Source: Phytoamicus setariae
GTDB lineage: Bacteria > Pseudomonadota > Alphaproteobacteria > Rhizobiales > Rhizobiaceae
Direction: 5' to 3'
Assembly (NCBI RefSeq): GCF_016722925.1
Contig: NZ_JAEQNC010000006.1
Location: 334,555 to 398,554 of the forward strand
DNA length: 64,000 bases
Shown here: positions 36,564 to 46,530 of the stretch, piece after piece
How the letters are laid out: each line of letters opens with the position of its first letter
Position numbering within the stretch: position 1 is the first letter of the stretch
The notes under the pieces: generated by a model
Seen by the model: the letters and a program-made list of their open reading frames with translations, nothing else
Databases searched by the model: none
What the model was told of the DNA's origin: nothing
Made by a program: the position numbers and the translations under genes

Positions 36564-37142
36564 TCAGGAGAAAGGTATGTGCGGGTCCTGCACCAGGTAG
36601 AACTCGTTATCCGGCGTGACGTCAGTGATAAAAAAGCCAAATACTGTTCGGTCTAGGGGATTAGCGTGGCCGCTGCTGAAGCGTAGCCGATCAAATCTCT
36701 CGAAGCGGTTCTCGAAACGGGCAAACCGGTTGGACAAAATGAAGTTTGGATTGGGGTTGGCCTGACCAAATGACAGACCGTCATAAAAGTCGCTTGGTTT
36801 ACCGAGAATTTCCTCAAGCTCGAATTCGAACTCGATCCAGGCCAATCCGCTACTGTTCCGAGCGACAACGCGTACGTGGAAGGCACCTACTGCAGACGTG
36901 TTAGGTCGAATTGGTTTTGCTGCTCTGATCACCAGAGTAACGGGGTTGGCCGAGTAGAGTTCCTCGTTGATTTCGATCGGATCGGCTTGTGTACCTGAGC
37001 CTGTGACTGACACTATACGGAAGCCGCCAAGCTCGTCGGAGAAGGAGTAAGCCCCAGCATACCAGCGCCCGTCGTCAGCCAGGCCGGCACTGATGAGTAT
37101 CAGTGTCAGCAACGCAGCCAGAATTCGCAAGTGATGCGTCAT
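36564..37142 (-). CDS. Secreted hypothetical protein
   Basis: A 192-residue protein. The ATG at 37142 (MTHHLRILAALL) is chosen because AAGGAG lies eight bases upstream and because it gives a signal peptide ending near SAGLA; the frame extends to 37307 without support. The mature part is beta-rich and aromatic (YAGAYSFSDELGGFRIVSV; VIRAAKPIRPNTSAVGAFHVRVV). I recognise no family. It diverges from the PDZ-hydrolase gene. Confidence 0.65.
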   Translation of the reverse strand: MTHHLRILAALLTLILISAGLADDGRWYAGAYSFSDELGGFRIVSVTGSGTQADPIEINEELYSANPVTLVIRAAKPIRPNTSAVGAFHVRVVARNSSGLAWIEFEFELEEILGKPSDFYDGLSFGQANPNPNFILSNRFARFENRFERFDRLRFSSGHANPLDRTVFGFFITDVTPDNEFYLVQDPHIPFS

Positions 37143-37364
37143 CGTTTTGGCTCCTTGAGGGGAGTATCGCAGCCATGCGGCGAATTTCAAGAGCGCAGCA
37201 GGCGTAGGATGCGGAAGACCGTTTAGATCGGCTTCAATCAGCTGCAATCTATCCGGATTGCAGCACGGGACCGGAAACCACTCACGAACAAAACAAAAGC
37301 TATTCAAATAAATCGAGCCACCGTTTCGTCCTGCTTTTCAAGCGCAGAATCCTGAGGAAATATA

Positions 37365-38675
37365 ATGCTACGTTTTTTTGCTTTGATGTTGGTTTCGTGC
37401 CTGACTTATGCATTGCCGGCGGAAGCCAAGGAGTTGGCACGCCGCCCCTTTTTGGGCATCGCTATGAAGACTGTCGAAAGCAAAGAAACCAGCGGTGGGC
37501 CCGCCGTGCGCGTGGATCATGTGATCGAGAACTCGAGCGCGTCTGACGCGGACTTGCGTTCCGGCGATATGGTTGTCTCAGTGGATGGTAAAGAGATCAG
37601 CTCGCAAGAAGACGTTATTGCGGCGATAAAGCCGAAACGCGAGGGGGATGTTCTCAAGATAAGCCTCCTGCGCGACGGTCATCCAATTTCGAAAGACGTC
37701 CCTTTGATTGGACTGCCCCTGGAGAAGTCGAGCGATTTTGAAACGATCTATGAGGCAGTCGTAGTAGACGGCACCAAGAGGCGCACCATCACGACACGTC
37801 CGAGAGAGGCGACACGGTTTCCCGCTGTCCTGTTCGTCGGGGGCATCGGCTGTTACAGCATGGAGTCTCCGCTCGACGACCAAGAAGTCTATCGTCAACT
37901 GCTTTCATCGTTGACGCGACAGGGCTTTGTGACCATGCGGGTTGAAAAGAGCGGCATGGGCGACAGTGAAGGCCCGCCCTGCGCGACGATTGATCTGGAT
38001 GCAGAAAAGCGCGGTTATATCGGAGGCCTGAACGAATTGAAGAGCAAGCCCTATGTTGATCCCGACAGGGTTTTTATCGTCGGACACAGCATTGGTGGAA
38101 TTGTGGGACCTCTCGTAGCAGCACAAGCCCCGGTCAGAGCAATCGTGGCGATGGAGACCGTCGGGACGACATGGTTCGAATACGAATTGATCAACCGCAG
38201 ACGTCAGCTGAAACTTGCCGGCACCGCACCGGAGGCGTTGGGTCGCCAAATGCAGGTCAAGCAGTGGTGTATGCATCGTCTTCTAATTGAAAGAGACGCG
38301 AGAGAAGATATCGTTCAGCTTCGGCCGGAATGTAAAGAAGAAATGCAAATTCCCACCGCGGATGTCTATCTGCAACAAATTGCCGCGCTCGATTTGCCCG
38401 CACTATGGGCCAAATTGAAAATCGACACTTTGCTTATATACGGGAGCGCGGATTATCTCACCAGTGCGGAGGAACATCTCGCAATTGCCGAGGTAGTCAA
38501 TGCGGAGAGGCCAAATTCCGCGACTTTCATCGAGATCAGCGACCTTGATCATTACATGACGCGCGTTGAAAGCCAAAGAGAGAGTTTTGACCGGAGACGC
38601 TCTGAACGTCCGGCCGCTTATCACGATGGGCTGGGAACGACCATCGGACGTTGGTTGAAGGACAGGCCTGGCTAA
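37365..38675 (+). CDS. PDZ domain fused to alpha/beta hydrolase
   Basis: A 436-residue protein with an N-terminal signal peptide (MLRFFALMLVSCLTYALPAEA). Residues about 28-115 are a PDZ domain (PFLGIAMKTVES, RSGDMVVSVDGKEISS). Residues about 130-430 are an alpha/beta hydrolase: nucleophile GHSIGGIVGP, acid in GSADYLTSAEEH and histidine in SDLDHYMTR, so the triad is complete. Likely a periplasmic peptidase or esterase that recognises C-termini. GAGGAAATATA precedes ATG. A terminator lies 40 bases after the stop. Confidence 0.88.
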   Translation: MLRFFALMLVSCLTYALPAEAKELARRPFLGIAMKTVESKETSGGPAVRVDHVIENSSASDADLRSGDMVVSVDGKEISSQEDVIAAIKPKREGDVLKISLLRDGHPISKDVPLIGLPLEKSSDFETIYEAVVVDGTKRRTITTRPREATRFPAVLFVGGIGCYSMESPLDDQEVYRQLLSSLTRQGFVTMRVEKSGMGDSEGPPCATIDLDAEKRGYIGGLNELKSKPYVDPDRVFIVGHSIGGIVGPLVAAQAPVRAIVAMETVGTTWFEYELINRRRQLKLAGTAPEALGRQMQVKQWCMHRLLIERDAREDIVQLRPECKEEMQIPTADVYLQQIAALDLPALWAKLKIDTLLIYGSADYLTSAEEHLAIAEVVNAERPNSATFIEISDLDHYMTRVESQRESFDRRRSERPAAYHDGLGTTIGRWLKDRPG

Positions 38676-38713
38676 GGCTGGGGCATTCATCGCGTTAACA
38701 AGATACCAAACAA

Positions 38714-38745
38714 AAGAGCCGCTTGGTGGCGACCGAACGGCTCTT
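38714..38745. terminator. Bidirectional terminator
   Basis: AAGAGCCG (38714-38721) and CGGCTCTT (38738-38745) pair perfectly and are flanked by A tracts and T tracts. It lies between the convergent PDZ-hydrolase and outer-membrane protein genes and can end both transcripts. Confidence 0.75.
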
Positions 38746-38862
38746 TACAATTGACCTGCACAAAATTCCTAAGCGATCACAAAAATCCGCCTTGATGAAG
38801 AGAGCGGATTTACTCCTTGGCCCGAGCGCAAAGTGCACGTGCCGGCAGAGTATGAATTCAAC

Positions 38863-39654
38863 TTAGAACCTCATGGTTACACCCAAGATCGGTCCCTGTT
38901 GCACGGCGTCAAAGACGAAGCCGTCGTTGCGATAGTCAACGCCGACAGCTCGATATCCAGCAATTGCTGAAACCGTATCGTTGAACTGGTAGCCTACGGC
39001 CGCAGCGACATCCCAATCGATATCTGCACCACCAGCACCGACCAGCCCCCAACCCGACAGGAACCACTCTGGCGTTATATTATACTTGCCGCGCAAGCCG
39101 ACCATCGCATCCACCCAAGTGGCGCTGTCGTCAGCCTGGCGTCCATTGAGAAGGCCACCGTTGAACGAAAGTGATGTGTCGACCGACCACACTTTGACAC
39201 CGCCGACAATATCGAGGCGCGCGGAAGGGTCGTCGACAATTGCATAGCCTGCGCCGAGCAGTCCCGCGAATGTTGTGCTGTCGACATCAACATCGTTCGC
39301 AACAACTCCGAATGGAGTATGGCCGTCCGCAGACAGTTTCACATACATGAAATCGCCGATGACGCTGTAGCGGTCGTAGCGCGCCTCAGCAGCGGCCATG
39401 AAAGCAAAATCCAGATTGTTGAAGATATCACCAAAATCTGCGTCGATTTTGACGGTGGGCAGGCCGAACTGTTTGGTCTTTCCCGACATGCCTGCAGCCC
39501 AGAAGTAGGGCGAGACCGCAAACGACCAGGCGTCTTGCACTTCCGCCGGCTCCTGGCTGGGCACCAGCAGCGGAGAAACGTCTGCAGCCATTGTGTTTGT
39601 TCCAAGTAGAAGCGCGACCGCGGTCACGCATGCAAATTCACGGTAATTGGTCAT
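38863..39654 (-). CDS. Outer-membrane beta-barrel protein
   Basis: A 263-residue protein. The signal peptide ends near TMAAD. Alternating polar and hydrophobic strands (SFAVSPYFWAAGMSG; FAFMAAAEARYDRYSVIGDFMYVKL; GLLGAGYAIVDD; VAAAVGYQFNDTVSAIAGYRAVG) and a C-terminal TMRF with aromatic terminal residue are marks of an outer-membrane barrel of the OmpW or Omp25-like size class. GGGGG precedes the ATG. Substrate or ligand unknown. Confidence 0.85.
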   Translation of the reverse strand: MTNYREFACVTAVALLLGTNTMAADVSPLLVPSQEPAEVQDAWSFAVSPYFWAAGMSGKTKQFGLPTVKIDADFGDIFNNLDFAFMAAAEARYDRYSVIGDFMYVKLSADGHTPFGVVANDVDVDSTTFAGLLGAGYAIVDDPSARLDIVGGVKVWSVDTSLSFNGGLLNGRQADDSATWVDAMVGLRGKYNITPEWFLSGWGLVGAGGADIDWDVAAAVGYQFNDTVSAIAGYRAVGVDYRNDGFVFDAVQQGPILGVTMRF

Positions 39655-39829
39655 TCGTTTCCCCCTTAAAACTACTGCTCAATTCCAAATCGTTCGCTGA
39701 TGTTTGTTCCTCGTACTCGAACCAATGGTAGAACGACATCCGATGCAGAAATCGCCGACATCCGCACTCTGGCTCCGAATCTCAAGCCAATCAAGCGTAT
39801 GCGCTCAATATTAGAATATCAAAAAAAAC

Positions 39830-40020
39830 TTGCAATCAAGGGCGTTACGGCAACACAGGGGGAAATTCGCATCTTGCGCCGTCTGTTCTGGGTCATCAGT
39901 ATCGCTGGCCTGACCCACAACTCCAGATCGATCTCGACTCCTGGCAAACCAAAGTGGTTGCCGCGGTCGACAATGGCGGCAACGCCCGGGAAATGAATTC
40001 GACGGGCGTCGCCTGCATGT
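39830..40020 (-). pseudogene. Probable remnant of a Mth938-domain gene
   Basis: Downstream of secDF, minus-strand translation gives RRIHFPGVAAIVDRGNHFG in one frame and then FARSRDRSG in another. This follows the order HFPGxAxID-GN-FRFADMSHRGS expected from the N-terminus of Mth938-domain proteins, which commonly follow secDF in rhizobia. Reading it needs a frameshift and no intact protein remains. Boundaries are approximate. The rest of the 385-base gap holds nothing that I can support. Confidence 0.4.
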
Positions 40021-40039
40021 GAGTTTATCCGAAGTCCGC

Positions 40040-42559
40040 TTACGCCGGTTCTGGCTGGGCTTCGGCCCTGAGCTCGGCTGCCTTCCGGCGGCGTGTCCGC
40101 CAATCGCCAAGGAACAGCAAGATGGGAGCGGCGATGAACACCGACGACGAAGCCGCGATGAAGATACCGAACACCATCGGCACAGCAAAACTCTCGACAG
40201 CGCTGCCGCCCCAGATTGCCATTGGCAACAAGGCCAGGAACGCTGTGCCCGACGTGTAGAGACTGCGCGCCAGAGTTTCGTTGATAGAGAGATTGATCAG
40301 ATCGCGGAACGGCATGGCCTTGTACAGTCTCATGTTCTCCCGCATCCGGTCATAGACCACGACCTTGTCGTTGACGGAGTATCCCACCAGCGTCAGCAGT
40401 GCGGCAATGGCCGTGAGGTTGAAATCCAGCCCGGTGAGAGCAAAGAAGCCAACCGTTTTTGTCACGTCGAGAATTAGCGTGGCTATGGCGCCAACCGCAA
40501 ACGGCCATTCGAAACGCGCCCAGATGTAGATCAGCATCGCGAGACTGGCGAGGATCACGGACAGAATGCCTGCCGTGGCCAGTTCGCCACTCACCTTCGG
40601 CCCAACCACCTCGGTGCGTTCAATCTTTGATGTCGCGTCGATCTTGGCGATTTCGGTCTTGAGCTTCTGCACTGCTTCCGTTTGGGCAGTCTCTGGTCCC
40701 GGCTGACGTTCTACGCGCAGCAGAATGTGGTTCTGATCGCCGAACTCCTGCAGCGCCACCTCACCCAGGCCAAGACCGTCCAATCCGGTTCGGAATGCGG
40801 CAAGGTCGGCTGCTTTCTCGGTCGACACCTCGATCTGGATGCCGCCGCGAAAATCGACGCCGTAGTTCAGGCCGGGCGTGAAGAAGAGAACGACCGAGGA
40901 AATCGACAGGAAGGCCGAGATGCCGATACCGAACAGGCGCGCCTTCATGAAGTCGATCGTCGTACCATCCGGGATCAGCCGCAACGGCAACAACGGTTTG
41001 ATGTTGATGCTTTTCAGCTTGTAGCGGCCCGCGATGAAGATCATCACGACGCGAACCACCGATACGGCTGTAAACATCGAAATCGCGATGCCCAACCCCA
41101 TGGTAACTGCAAATCCGCGCACGGGTCCGGAGCCGAACCAGAAGAGCAGCACTGTGGCGATCAACGCCGTTACATTGCTGTCGATGATGGTGGAATAGGC
41201 CTTGCTGAAACCGACATCGATGGCAGCAAACGCACTTCTGCCCTTGCGAACTTCCTCTCGAATGCGTTCATTGATCAGCACGTTTGCATCGACCGCTAGG
41301 CCAATGCCGAGCACGATCCCGGCGATGCCCGGCAATGTCAGCGTTGCGCCCACCAATGTGAGGCCAGCGAATGTGAGCACGACGTTGAGCGCAAGCGCCA
41401 GAACGGCCAGCAGTCCCCACGCCCCGTAAAGCGCCAGGATGAAGGCAACAACGAGGCCGAAGCCTGCAAGGCCGGTATAGATGCCCATTTCGATCGCATC
41501 GCTGCCGAGGTCGGCGCCAACGGTGCGTTCCTCTATGACTGTCAGTTTGGCAGGCAGAGCGCCAGCACGAAGAAGTGCTGCCAAAGTGTTGGCCTCGGTA
41601 ACCGAGAACGAACCGGAGATCTGTCCTGAGCCAGCAGTGATAGGTTCCTGGATAACGGGAGCGCTCAGCACCTTGCCATCAAGGACGATCGCAAAGGGAT
41701 TTCCGACATTCTGGCGGGTGATTTCCGCGAACCGCGACGCGCCGGCCTGATCGAAGCGAAAGCTCACGACCGGCTGGTTGTTGTTCGGATCGAAGGAAAC
41801 ACGGGCATCGGTAAGGCGATCGCCGGAAAGCTGGGCACGATCCTCGATGGGATATGTACGGCCCTCCTCGTCCTTGAGCATGGACACGCCGCGCGCACCC
41901 TCCTGCCCGAGCATGTGAAAGCTCATTTTCGCCGTCGAGCCAAGCAGCGCCCGAAGGTTTGACGGATCCTGTTCGCCCGGCAACTGCACCAGGACGCGAT
42001 CTGCACCGACGCGCTGGATTGTCGGTTCGGCAACGCCGACCTGATCGACGCGCTGGCGAATGATTTCGAGGCTCTGATCCACCGCACCGCTCATGCGGTG
42101 CGCGATGCCGGCCTCAGACGGTTTGATGGATACGGTATTTGCGCCTCTTGCCGCTATATCTAGGTCGGCTGCCGGCGTTGCCACGCCTGATGTGACCTGG
42201 GTGGAGAGCTTACCAAGTTCTGTAATTGCCTGGTCGCGCTTCGCCGCGTTCTTCAGCGTCACGACCACGACATTGTTGTCGCGGCGAATGGAGGTTGTTT
42301 CGACCCCGGCTGAGCGCATTGCGCCGCGCGCTTCCTGAATCAGGTTTTGCAGCCATTCCTTTTCGAGCTCGGCACGGTCGACCTCAAGCACGAGGTGCGA
42401 TCCACCCCTGAGGTCCAGACCGAGCGACACTTTCTTGTCAGGCAGCCAAGACGGCCAGCGTTCAAGCGTTGAATTCGAGACGATGTTCGGAAGTGCGACG
42501 AGCAATCCGATCAGAATGACGACGAGATAAGCACCCACCGTCCAACGGGAGTTTTTCAT
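40040..42559 (-). CDS. secDF: Fused protein translocase subunit SecDF
   Basis: An 839-residue fusion, a common rhizobial form. The SecD part (1 to about 515) has LGLDLRGGSHLVLEV, a large periplasmic domain and the VGADLGSDAIEMG and GLAVDANVLINERIREE motifs. The SecF part (about 530-839) has NYGVDFRGGIQIEV and VNDKVVVYDRMREN. About twelve membrane segments are present. It uses the proton gradient to complete Sec export. yajC, its usual upstream partner, is not adjacent, and a possible decayed Mth938 gene follows. Confidence 0.97.
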   Translation of the reverse strand: MKNSRWTVGAYLVVILIGLLVALPNIVSNSTLERWPSWLPDKKVSLGLDLRGGSHLVLEVDRAELEKEWLQNLIQEARGAMRSAGVETTSIRRDNNVVVVTLKNAAKRDQAITELGKLSTQVTSGVATPAADLDIAARGANTVSIKPSEAGIAHRMSGAVDQSLEIIRQRVDQVGVAEPTIQRVGADRVLVQLPGEQDPSNLRALLGSTAKMSFHMLGQEGARGVSMLKDEEGRTYPIEDRAQLSGDRLTDARVSFDPNNNQPVVSFRFDQAGASRFAEITRQNVGNPFAIVLDGKVLSAPVIQEPITAGSGQISGSFSVTEANTLAALLRAGALPAKLTVIEERTVGADLGSDAIEMGIYTGLAGFGLVVAFILALYGAWGLLAVLALALNVVLTFAGLTLVGATLTLPGIAGIVLGIGLAVDANVLINERIREEVRKGRSAFAAIDVGFSKAYSTIIDSNVTALIATVLLFWFGSGPVRGFAVTMGLGIAISMFTAVSVVRVVMIFIAGRYKLKSINIKPLLPLRLIPDGTTIDFMKARLFGIGISAFLSISSVVLFFTPGLNYGVDFRGGIQIEVSTEKAADLAAFRTGLDGLGLGEVALQEFGDQNHILLRVERQPGPETAQTEAVQKLKTEIAKIDATSKIERTEVVGPKVSGELATAGILSVILASLAMLIYIWARFEWPFAVGAIATLILDVTKTVGFFALTGLDFNLTAIAALLTLVGYSVNDKVVVYDRMRENMRLYKAMPFRDLINLSINETLARSLYTSGTAFLALLPMAIWGGSAVESFAVPMVFGIFIAASSSVFIAAPILLFLGDWRTRRRKAAELRAEAQPEPA

Positions 42560-42656
42560 ACCAACATATTCCTAGATGCACGGCATGCCCGCACTGCTGC
42601 GACAGCTGGCGAGTACGCGTTGACCAATCTCGGAGAGATGCTCCGAGTGATGAGAG

Positions 42657-43001
42657 TCAGCTGGTCAAGCGAGGCGGCGCGCGCGCCTGAAAATCAGAAG
42701 AACTTGCAAAATGTATTTCTGAAATCAATCCAATTCGGACGGGTAGCCCTCCGGCTACGTCTTTGGAAGCTTCGAACCGCGCCGGCAAGAATGCATCCAG
42801 CGGGCCGCTCCAACGCAGTTTCGCCCCTTGACGCCGATCCCCAACAAGAACCGCCCGCGTAGCGTCGTTGTTTGAAGGCATTGCGGAATGGGCCGGCTGG
42901 ATGGCGGCCGAGATACCGCTAGAACTCGAGGCGGCGCGATTGTCCGCCAGACCTACACCGGCACAGACCAGTGCAAAAAGGAAAACAAACACGGCCTGCA
43001 T
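42657..43001 (-). CDS. Possible secreted hypothetical protein
   Basis: A weak candidate of 114 residues from an internal ATG (MQAVFVFLFALVCAGVGLADN), which gives a plausible signal peptide; the frame can be extended to a TTG at 43085. The rest is low in secondary-structure features. No family and no strong ribosome-binding site. It may be a degraded gene. The 793-base stretch 42560-43352 otherwise shows nothing supported. Confidence 0.35.
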   Translation of the reverse strand: MQAVFVFLFALVCAGVGLADNRAASSSSGISAAIQPAHSAMPSNNDATRAVLVGDRRQGAKLRWSGPLDAFLPARFEASKDVAGGLPVRIGLISEIHFASSSDFQARAPPRLTS

Positions 43002-43352
43002 CGCACCGAGCTCGAGAGCATCGATACGCGATTTCCTGAACCGGATTGTCTTCAAAACGCTGAAAATACCTTCATCCTCTGGCAAAACGATCGACGGAAA
43101 CCGTTGTCGCGGCGCCCCTAACTAGCAGAGATCGCGCTGCAGGTCTTCCCCAGATGGGCACTATTTGGATCAACCGCAAGAAGTATTGCATCACAGAAAG
43201 GGTCGTCGAGTTTTTGCAGCGACCATTTTTTCGATCACTTCCAGAGTCCACTCCACATCGCGCTTCGGCAAGTGAGAAGCAAGCAAACCGACCCGCCTCT
43301 CAACCTGTCAGGGAAGATCAAGGCTGGAAGTGCCCTCGGCGGGGAAAGGATG

Positions 43353-43637
43353 TCAGTTGTGAATATCCGGCCCCGTTTCGACCTCGATTTTTCTGTCGCC
43401 CTGCGACCAGTCTCCTGTCGACAGCCTGAAACGCTCCCCTTCCTCGCTCTTCGAGATCTCCACGTTCTGGCCATAGTAGATCTTGCCGAGAAGACCGGAT
43501 TCGCCCATCACATGCCCACGGCCGGTGATCCGACCGGTGCTGTCCTTGTAAACATTGATCTCGAACGCACAGTGACCGATGGGTTGATTGTCCACGTAAA
43601 CGGGCCCTGTCCCACTTACCGTATTGATCCTTTCCAT
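43353..43637 (-). CDS. Small hypothetical protein, 94 residues
   Basis: A 94-residue protein beginning MERINTVSGTGPVYVDNQPIG. GGAGG lies eight bases upstream of the ATG, which supports translation. It is beta-rich (CAFEINVYKDSTG; GLLGKIYYGQNVEISKS; RKIEVETGP), without signal peptide. No family is recognised. It lies 160 bases from the RTX gene and may share a transcript with it. Confidence 0.6.
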   Translation of the reverse strand: MERINTVSGTGPVYVDNQPIGHCAFEINVYKDSTGRITGRGHVMGESGLLGKIYYGQNVEISKSEEGERFRLSTGDWSQGDRKIEVETGPDIHN

Positions 43638-43796
43638 GACGAACGCCTCCTTCAGTTGTCACCTCTCATAGGAACACATGATCACGTCAAAAGTTCAACG
43701 AAGCGGGCTATTCCATCCGTTCGAACTCCTCGACTTTTTTGCCGCAGCATGAGCATGCCGCAATCGGAGATTGGTCGCTCGTGCACTTCAAGCACG

Positions 43797-45134
43797 TCAG
43801 AACAGAAAGTCACCGGCGAAGAGCTCGGACACCTTGGTATCTTTCAGGACGATCTCGTTTAGACCGTCTGAAATGACGACGTCGGCGCCAACGCGGTGCA
43901 TGTTGTGTCTGACATCGGCATAATCCGAGAAGGCGCTCACCGCGCGGAAGTCGATCCGATCGTGGTTCGCGCCCCTCGCGGCGAAGTCATTGATCGTGTC
44001 CTTGCCGAAACCATCGGCGAATATGAAAGTATCGCCCCCCGCTCCACCAGTCTGCACATCGTCTCCGGTACCGCCGGTAATCCTGTCGTTACCAACTCCA
44101 CCGAATATTCGATCAATTCCGCTTCCTCCCAACAGCATATCTCTACCCACGCCGCCGCTGAGCCGGTCGCCACCCTCTCCACCGTCTAGTCTGTCGTTGC
44201 CGACGTCGCCGATGAGCTTGTCGTTACCCTTGTCGCCTGAGATTCTGTCCCCACCGCCGAGGCCATTCAGGATATTCCTGGCTTCATTGCCGGTGATGAC
44301 GTTGCGCAACTCGTTGCCTGTGCCGTCGATAACATCGGTGCCTGAGAGTGTCAGTTCCTCGAAAAAGGCCGCCAGTGTATATGTCACCGAGCTGACGACA
44401 TTATCGGTGCCACCTCCATCCAGTTCGACGAGCGTGAACCCAGCCTGGTCGATACGATAGGTGTCGTCCCCATTGCCTCCGGAAATACTACCGGTCACGG
44501 TTCCCCCACGGGAAATAAACGTATCGTTGTCATTGCGCAGATAAACGTCGCCAATGATCTGCCCCTCATTGACCAGTGTTTCGCGCGCATTGCCGCCGAC
44601 AACGGCGTATTTCGTGCCTTCGATAGTACCGCTATTGAGGAGATCAAACACACCCGACGGGGCATTGTTGGAGACGCCGACCCGACCGCTCAATGTTCCA
44701 GAGTTCTCGACTTCGCCATTCACACCGTTGATGCCGACCGCAGTTCCAACTGACGTAATCGAGCCAGAGTTGTTGATGTGTCCGTCATCGCCCAGGAACC
44801 TCGCTCCGAACTCGACCGCATCGATCACACCGTTGTTGATCAGCGTTGCCTTGTCGCCGCGCGTGTACACTGCACTTTTGATCGAGTCGATTTCACCACC
44901 TGCAACAACAGTGACCCAACTGCGGCTCGCGAGAAGGTAAAACGTATTGAAGGCACCGGTCGTCTGCACAGTGCCTTCAATTTTAAAAGTATTGTTGGTG
45001 AATTCCTTACCCCCGAAGAATGCATTGTCGTCGGCTACATCGATCGTCACACCGGGATCCACGATCCATTTTTCATCATCTGCGACAGTATCCTGGCCCA
45101 CTGTTGTATTGGAAGAAAACCTATGTGTCGGCAT
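43797..45134 (-). CDS. Beta-solenoid/RTX calcium-binding protein
   Basis: A 445-residue protein with no signal peptide. Residues about 30-210 carry repeating short turns ([44 protein letters not shown]) like the beta-solenoid of adhesins. From about residue 260 follow some seven RTX nonapeptides ([40 protein letters not shown]), then a C-terminal [14 protein letters not shown] block. It should be a type I secretion substrate and adhesin or matrix protein. GAGGGG precedes the ATG. Confidence 0.9.
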   Translation of the reverse strand: MPTHRFSSNTTVGQDTVADDEKWIVDPGVTIDVADDNAFFGGKEFTNNTFKIEGTVQTTGAFNTFYLLASRSWVTVVAGGEIDSIKSAVYTRGDKATLINNGVIDAVEFGARFLGDDGHINNSGSITSVGTAVGINGVNGEVENSGTLSGRVGVSNNAPSGVFDLLNSGTIEGTKYAVVGGNARETLVNEGQIIGDVYLRNDNDTFISRGGTVTGSISGGNGDDTYRIDQAGFTLVELDGGGTDNVVSSVTYTLAAFFEELTLSGTDVIDGTGNELRNVITGNEARNILNGLGGGDRISGDKGNDKLIGDVGNDRLDGGEGGDRLSGGVGRDMLLGGSGIDRIFGGVGNDRITGGTGDDVQTGGAGGDTFIFADGFGKDTINDFAARGANHDRIDFRAVSAFSDYADVRHNMHRVGADVVISDGLNEIVLKDTKVSELFAGDFLF

Positions 45135-45467
45135 ATATTTGTCCCCTCGATCTCTGTGCGCAATATTGGTGAAGATCTTGCGTGGGTTTGCTGAACGTCA
45201 TCGGAGCGGAGTTACCACACAACCAAATGCTGCCTGTTTGGCAGCATAAAACCGCTGCTTGTACCCAGTGCTGCTCATATGGGGCCAGCGCTTAAGGTCA
45301 TCGCCAAGCCTTTCGGCGATAACAGCATATTTTATTCATACCGTCTATATTTACTTATATTGCATATACTTATCCGTTTACTTGCGCAAAAAGCAAACAC
45401 AACCATAACTGAAGGTTGTAGGCCGCGATCAGCCTTGATAAACCGACACGGCTCTGGAGGGATGATC
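45135..45467 (+). promoter_or_regulatory. AT-rich promoter region of methyltransferase gene
   Basis: The 333-base gap is AT-rich on its right side and must hold both the RTX gene promoter (minus) and the methyltransferase promoter. ACAACC (45399-45404) and GGTTGT (45414-45419) form a 6-bp hairpin 49 bases before the ATG. I could not fit it to a known SAM or SAH riboswitch. Confidence 0.3.
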
Positions 45468-46391
45468 ATGGCAGATATCCGAATACTTGATGGCGGCATG
45501 AGCCGCGAACTCGTGCGTCTGGGTGCAGAACTCAGACAGCCCGAATGGTCGGCGCTGGCACTGGTGAACTCTCCCGACATTGTCAGGCAGGTCCATACCG
45601 AATTCATCGCAGCGGGCGCTGATATCGTCACCACCAACAGCTATGCATTGGTGCCGTTCCACATTGGCGAAGAGCGTTTCCGCACTGAAGGGCCTGCCCT
45701 GATCGACCTGTCCGGCAAGCTGGCACGTCAAGCCGCCGATGCCGTTTCCGATCGCAAAGCAACGGTCGCTGGTTCCCTGCCCCCGATCTTCGGCTCCTAT
45801 GAGCCGGAGCTGTTTGATCCTAATCGGGTTCAGGACTATTTGAGCGTGCTCGTGGCTGGACTTCAGCCGCATATCGATGTCTGGCTTGGCGAAACGCTGA
45901 GCCTCATAGCAGAAGCGGAAGCCGTCCGGACGGCGGTATCAGACACTCGGAAGCCGCTCTGGATTTCCTTTACGCTCGATGACAGCGACGAAGGGATCGA
46001 AAACCAAACCTCCCGGCTGCGCTCGGGCGAACTGGTCGCAGACGCCGCCGAATGGGCGGTGCGCGCGGGCGTGGCTGTATTGCTGTTCAACTGCAGCAAG
46101 CCGGAGGTTATGGAAGCCGCCATCGCTACGGCAGCACGTATTCGCGATGCGGCGAAGTCCCGGCTTGAACTGGGCGTCTACGCCAATGCGTTCGAAACCG
46201 AAAGCGACGACGGCGCCGCAAACGAGACTTTGCATTCAACGCGGGATGATCTCACTGCGGACGCCTATACCGATTTTGCCGCCCGCTGGGCCCGGGCGGG
46301 TGCAACTGTGATCGGTGGCTGCTGTGGCATAGGAGCTGCACATATCTGCCGCCTTGCAAACCGCCTGAAGGATAAGCCGCTCACGGCTTGA
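45468..46391 (+). CDS. Homocysteine S-methyltransferase family protein
   Basis: A 307-residue single-domain enzyme of the MmuM/BHMT type. The GGCCG zinc-cysteine motif is in VIGGCCGIGAAHI and the earlier zinc cysteine in LLFNCSKPEVM; the N-terminus ILDGGMSRELVRLGA fits. It transfers a methyl group, possibly from S-methylmethionine, to homocysteine. The second ATG (45468) is chosen; GGAGG lies seven bases upstream. Alone in its region. Confidence 0.9.
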   Translation: MADIRILDGGMSRELVRLGAELRQPEWSALALVNSPDIVRQVHTEFIAAGADIVTTNSYALVPFHIGEERFRTEGPALIDLSGKLARQAADAVSDRKATVAGSLPPIFGSYEPELFDPNRVQDYLSVLVAGLQPHIDVWLGETLSLIAEAEAVRTAVSDTRKPLWISFTLDDSDEGIENQTSRLRSGELVADAAEWAVRAGVAVLLFNCSKPEVMEAAIATAARIRDAAKSRLELGVYANAFETESDDGAANETLHSTRDDLTADAYTDFAARWARAGATVIGGCCGIGAAHICRLANRLKDKPLTA

Positions 46392-46530
46392 GCCAGGAGG
46401 CGTGAGCCCGAGAGCGACGGAGCCGAATACGAATAGCGAACTGATCGACGTCAACACGCATTGAGGGCATTGCGTCGGACGCCGAAATAGTTCCTAACAG
46501 TGCGACAGAAAAGTCAGCCGAATGTGACAC

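Noticed and set aside
39700..39996. A 98-codon plus-strand frame in the gap downstream of secDF
   Set aside because: No ribosome-binding site, no domain, and it lies antisense to the likely Mth938 remnant.
45280..45467. SAM or SAH riboswitch in front of the homocysteine methyltransferase gene
   Set aside because: Only one 6-bp hairpin is seen and no conserved core could be matched.
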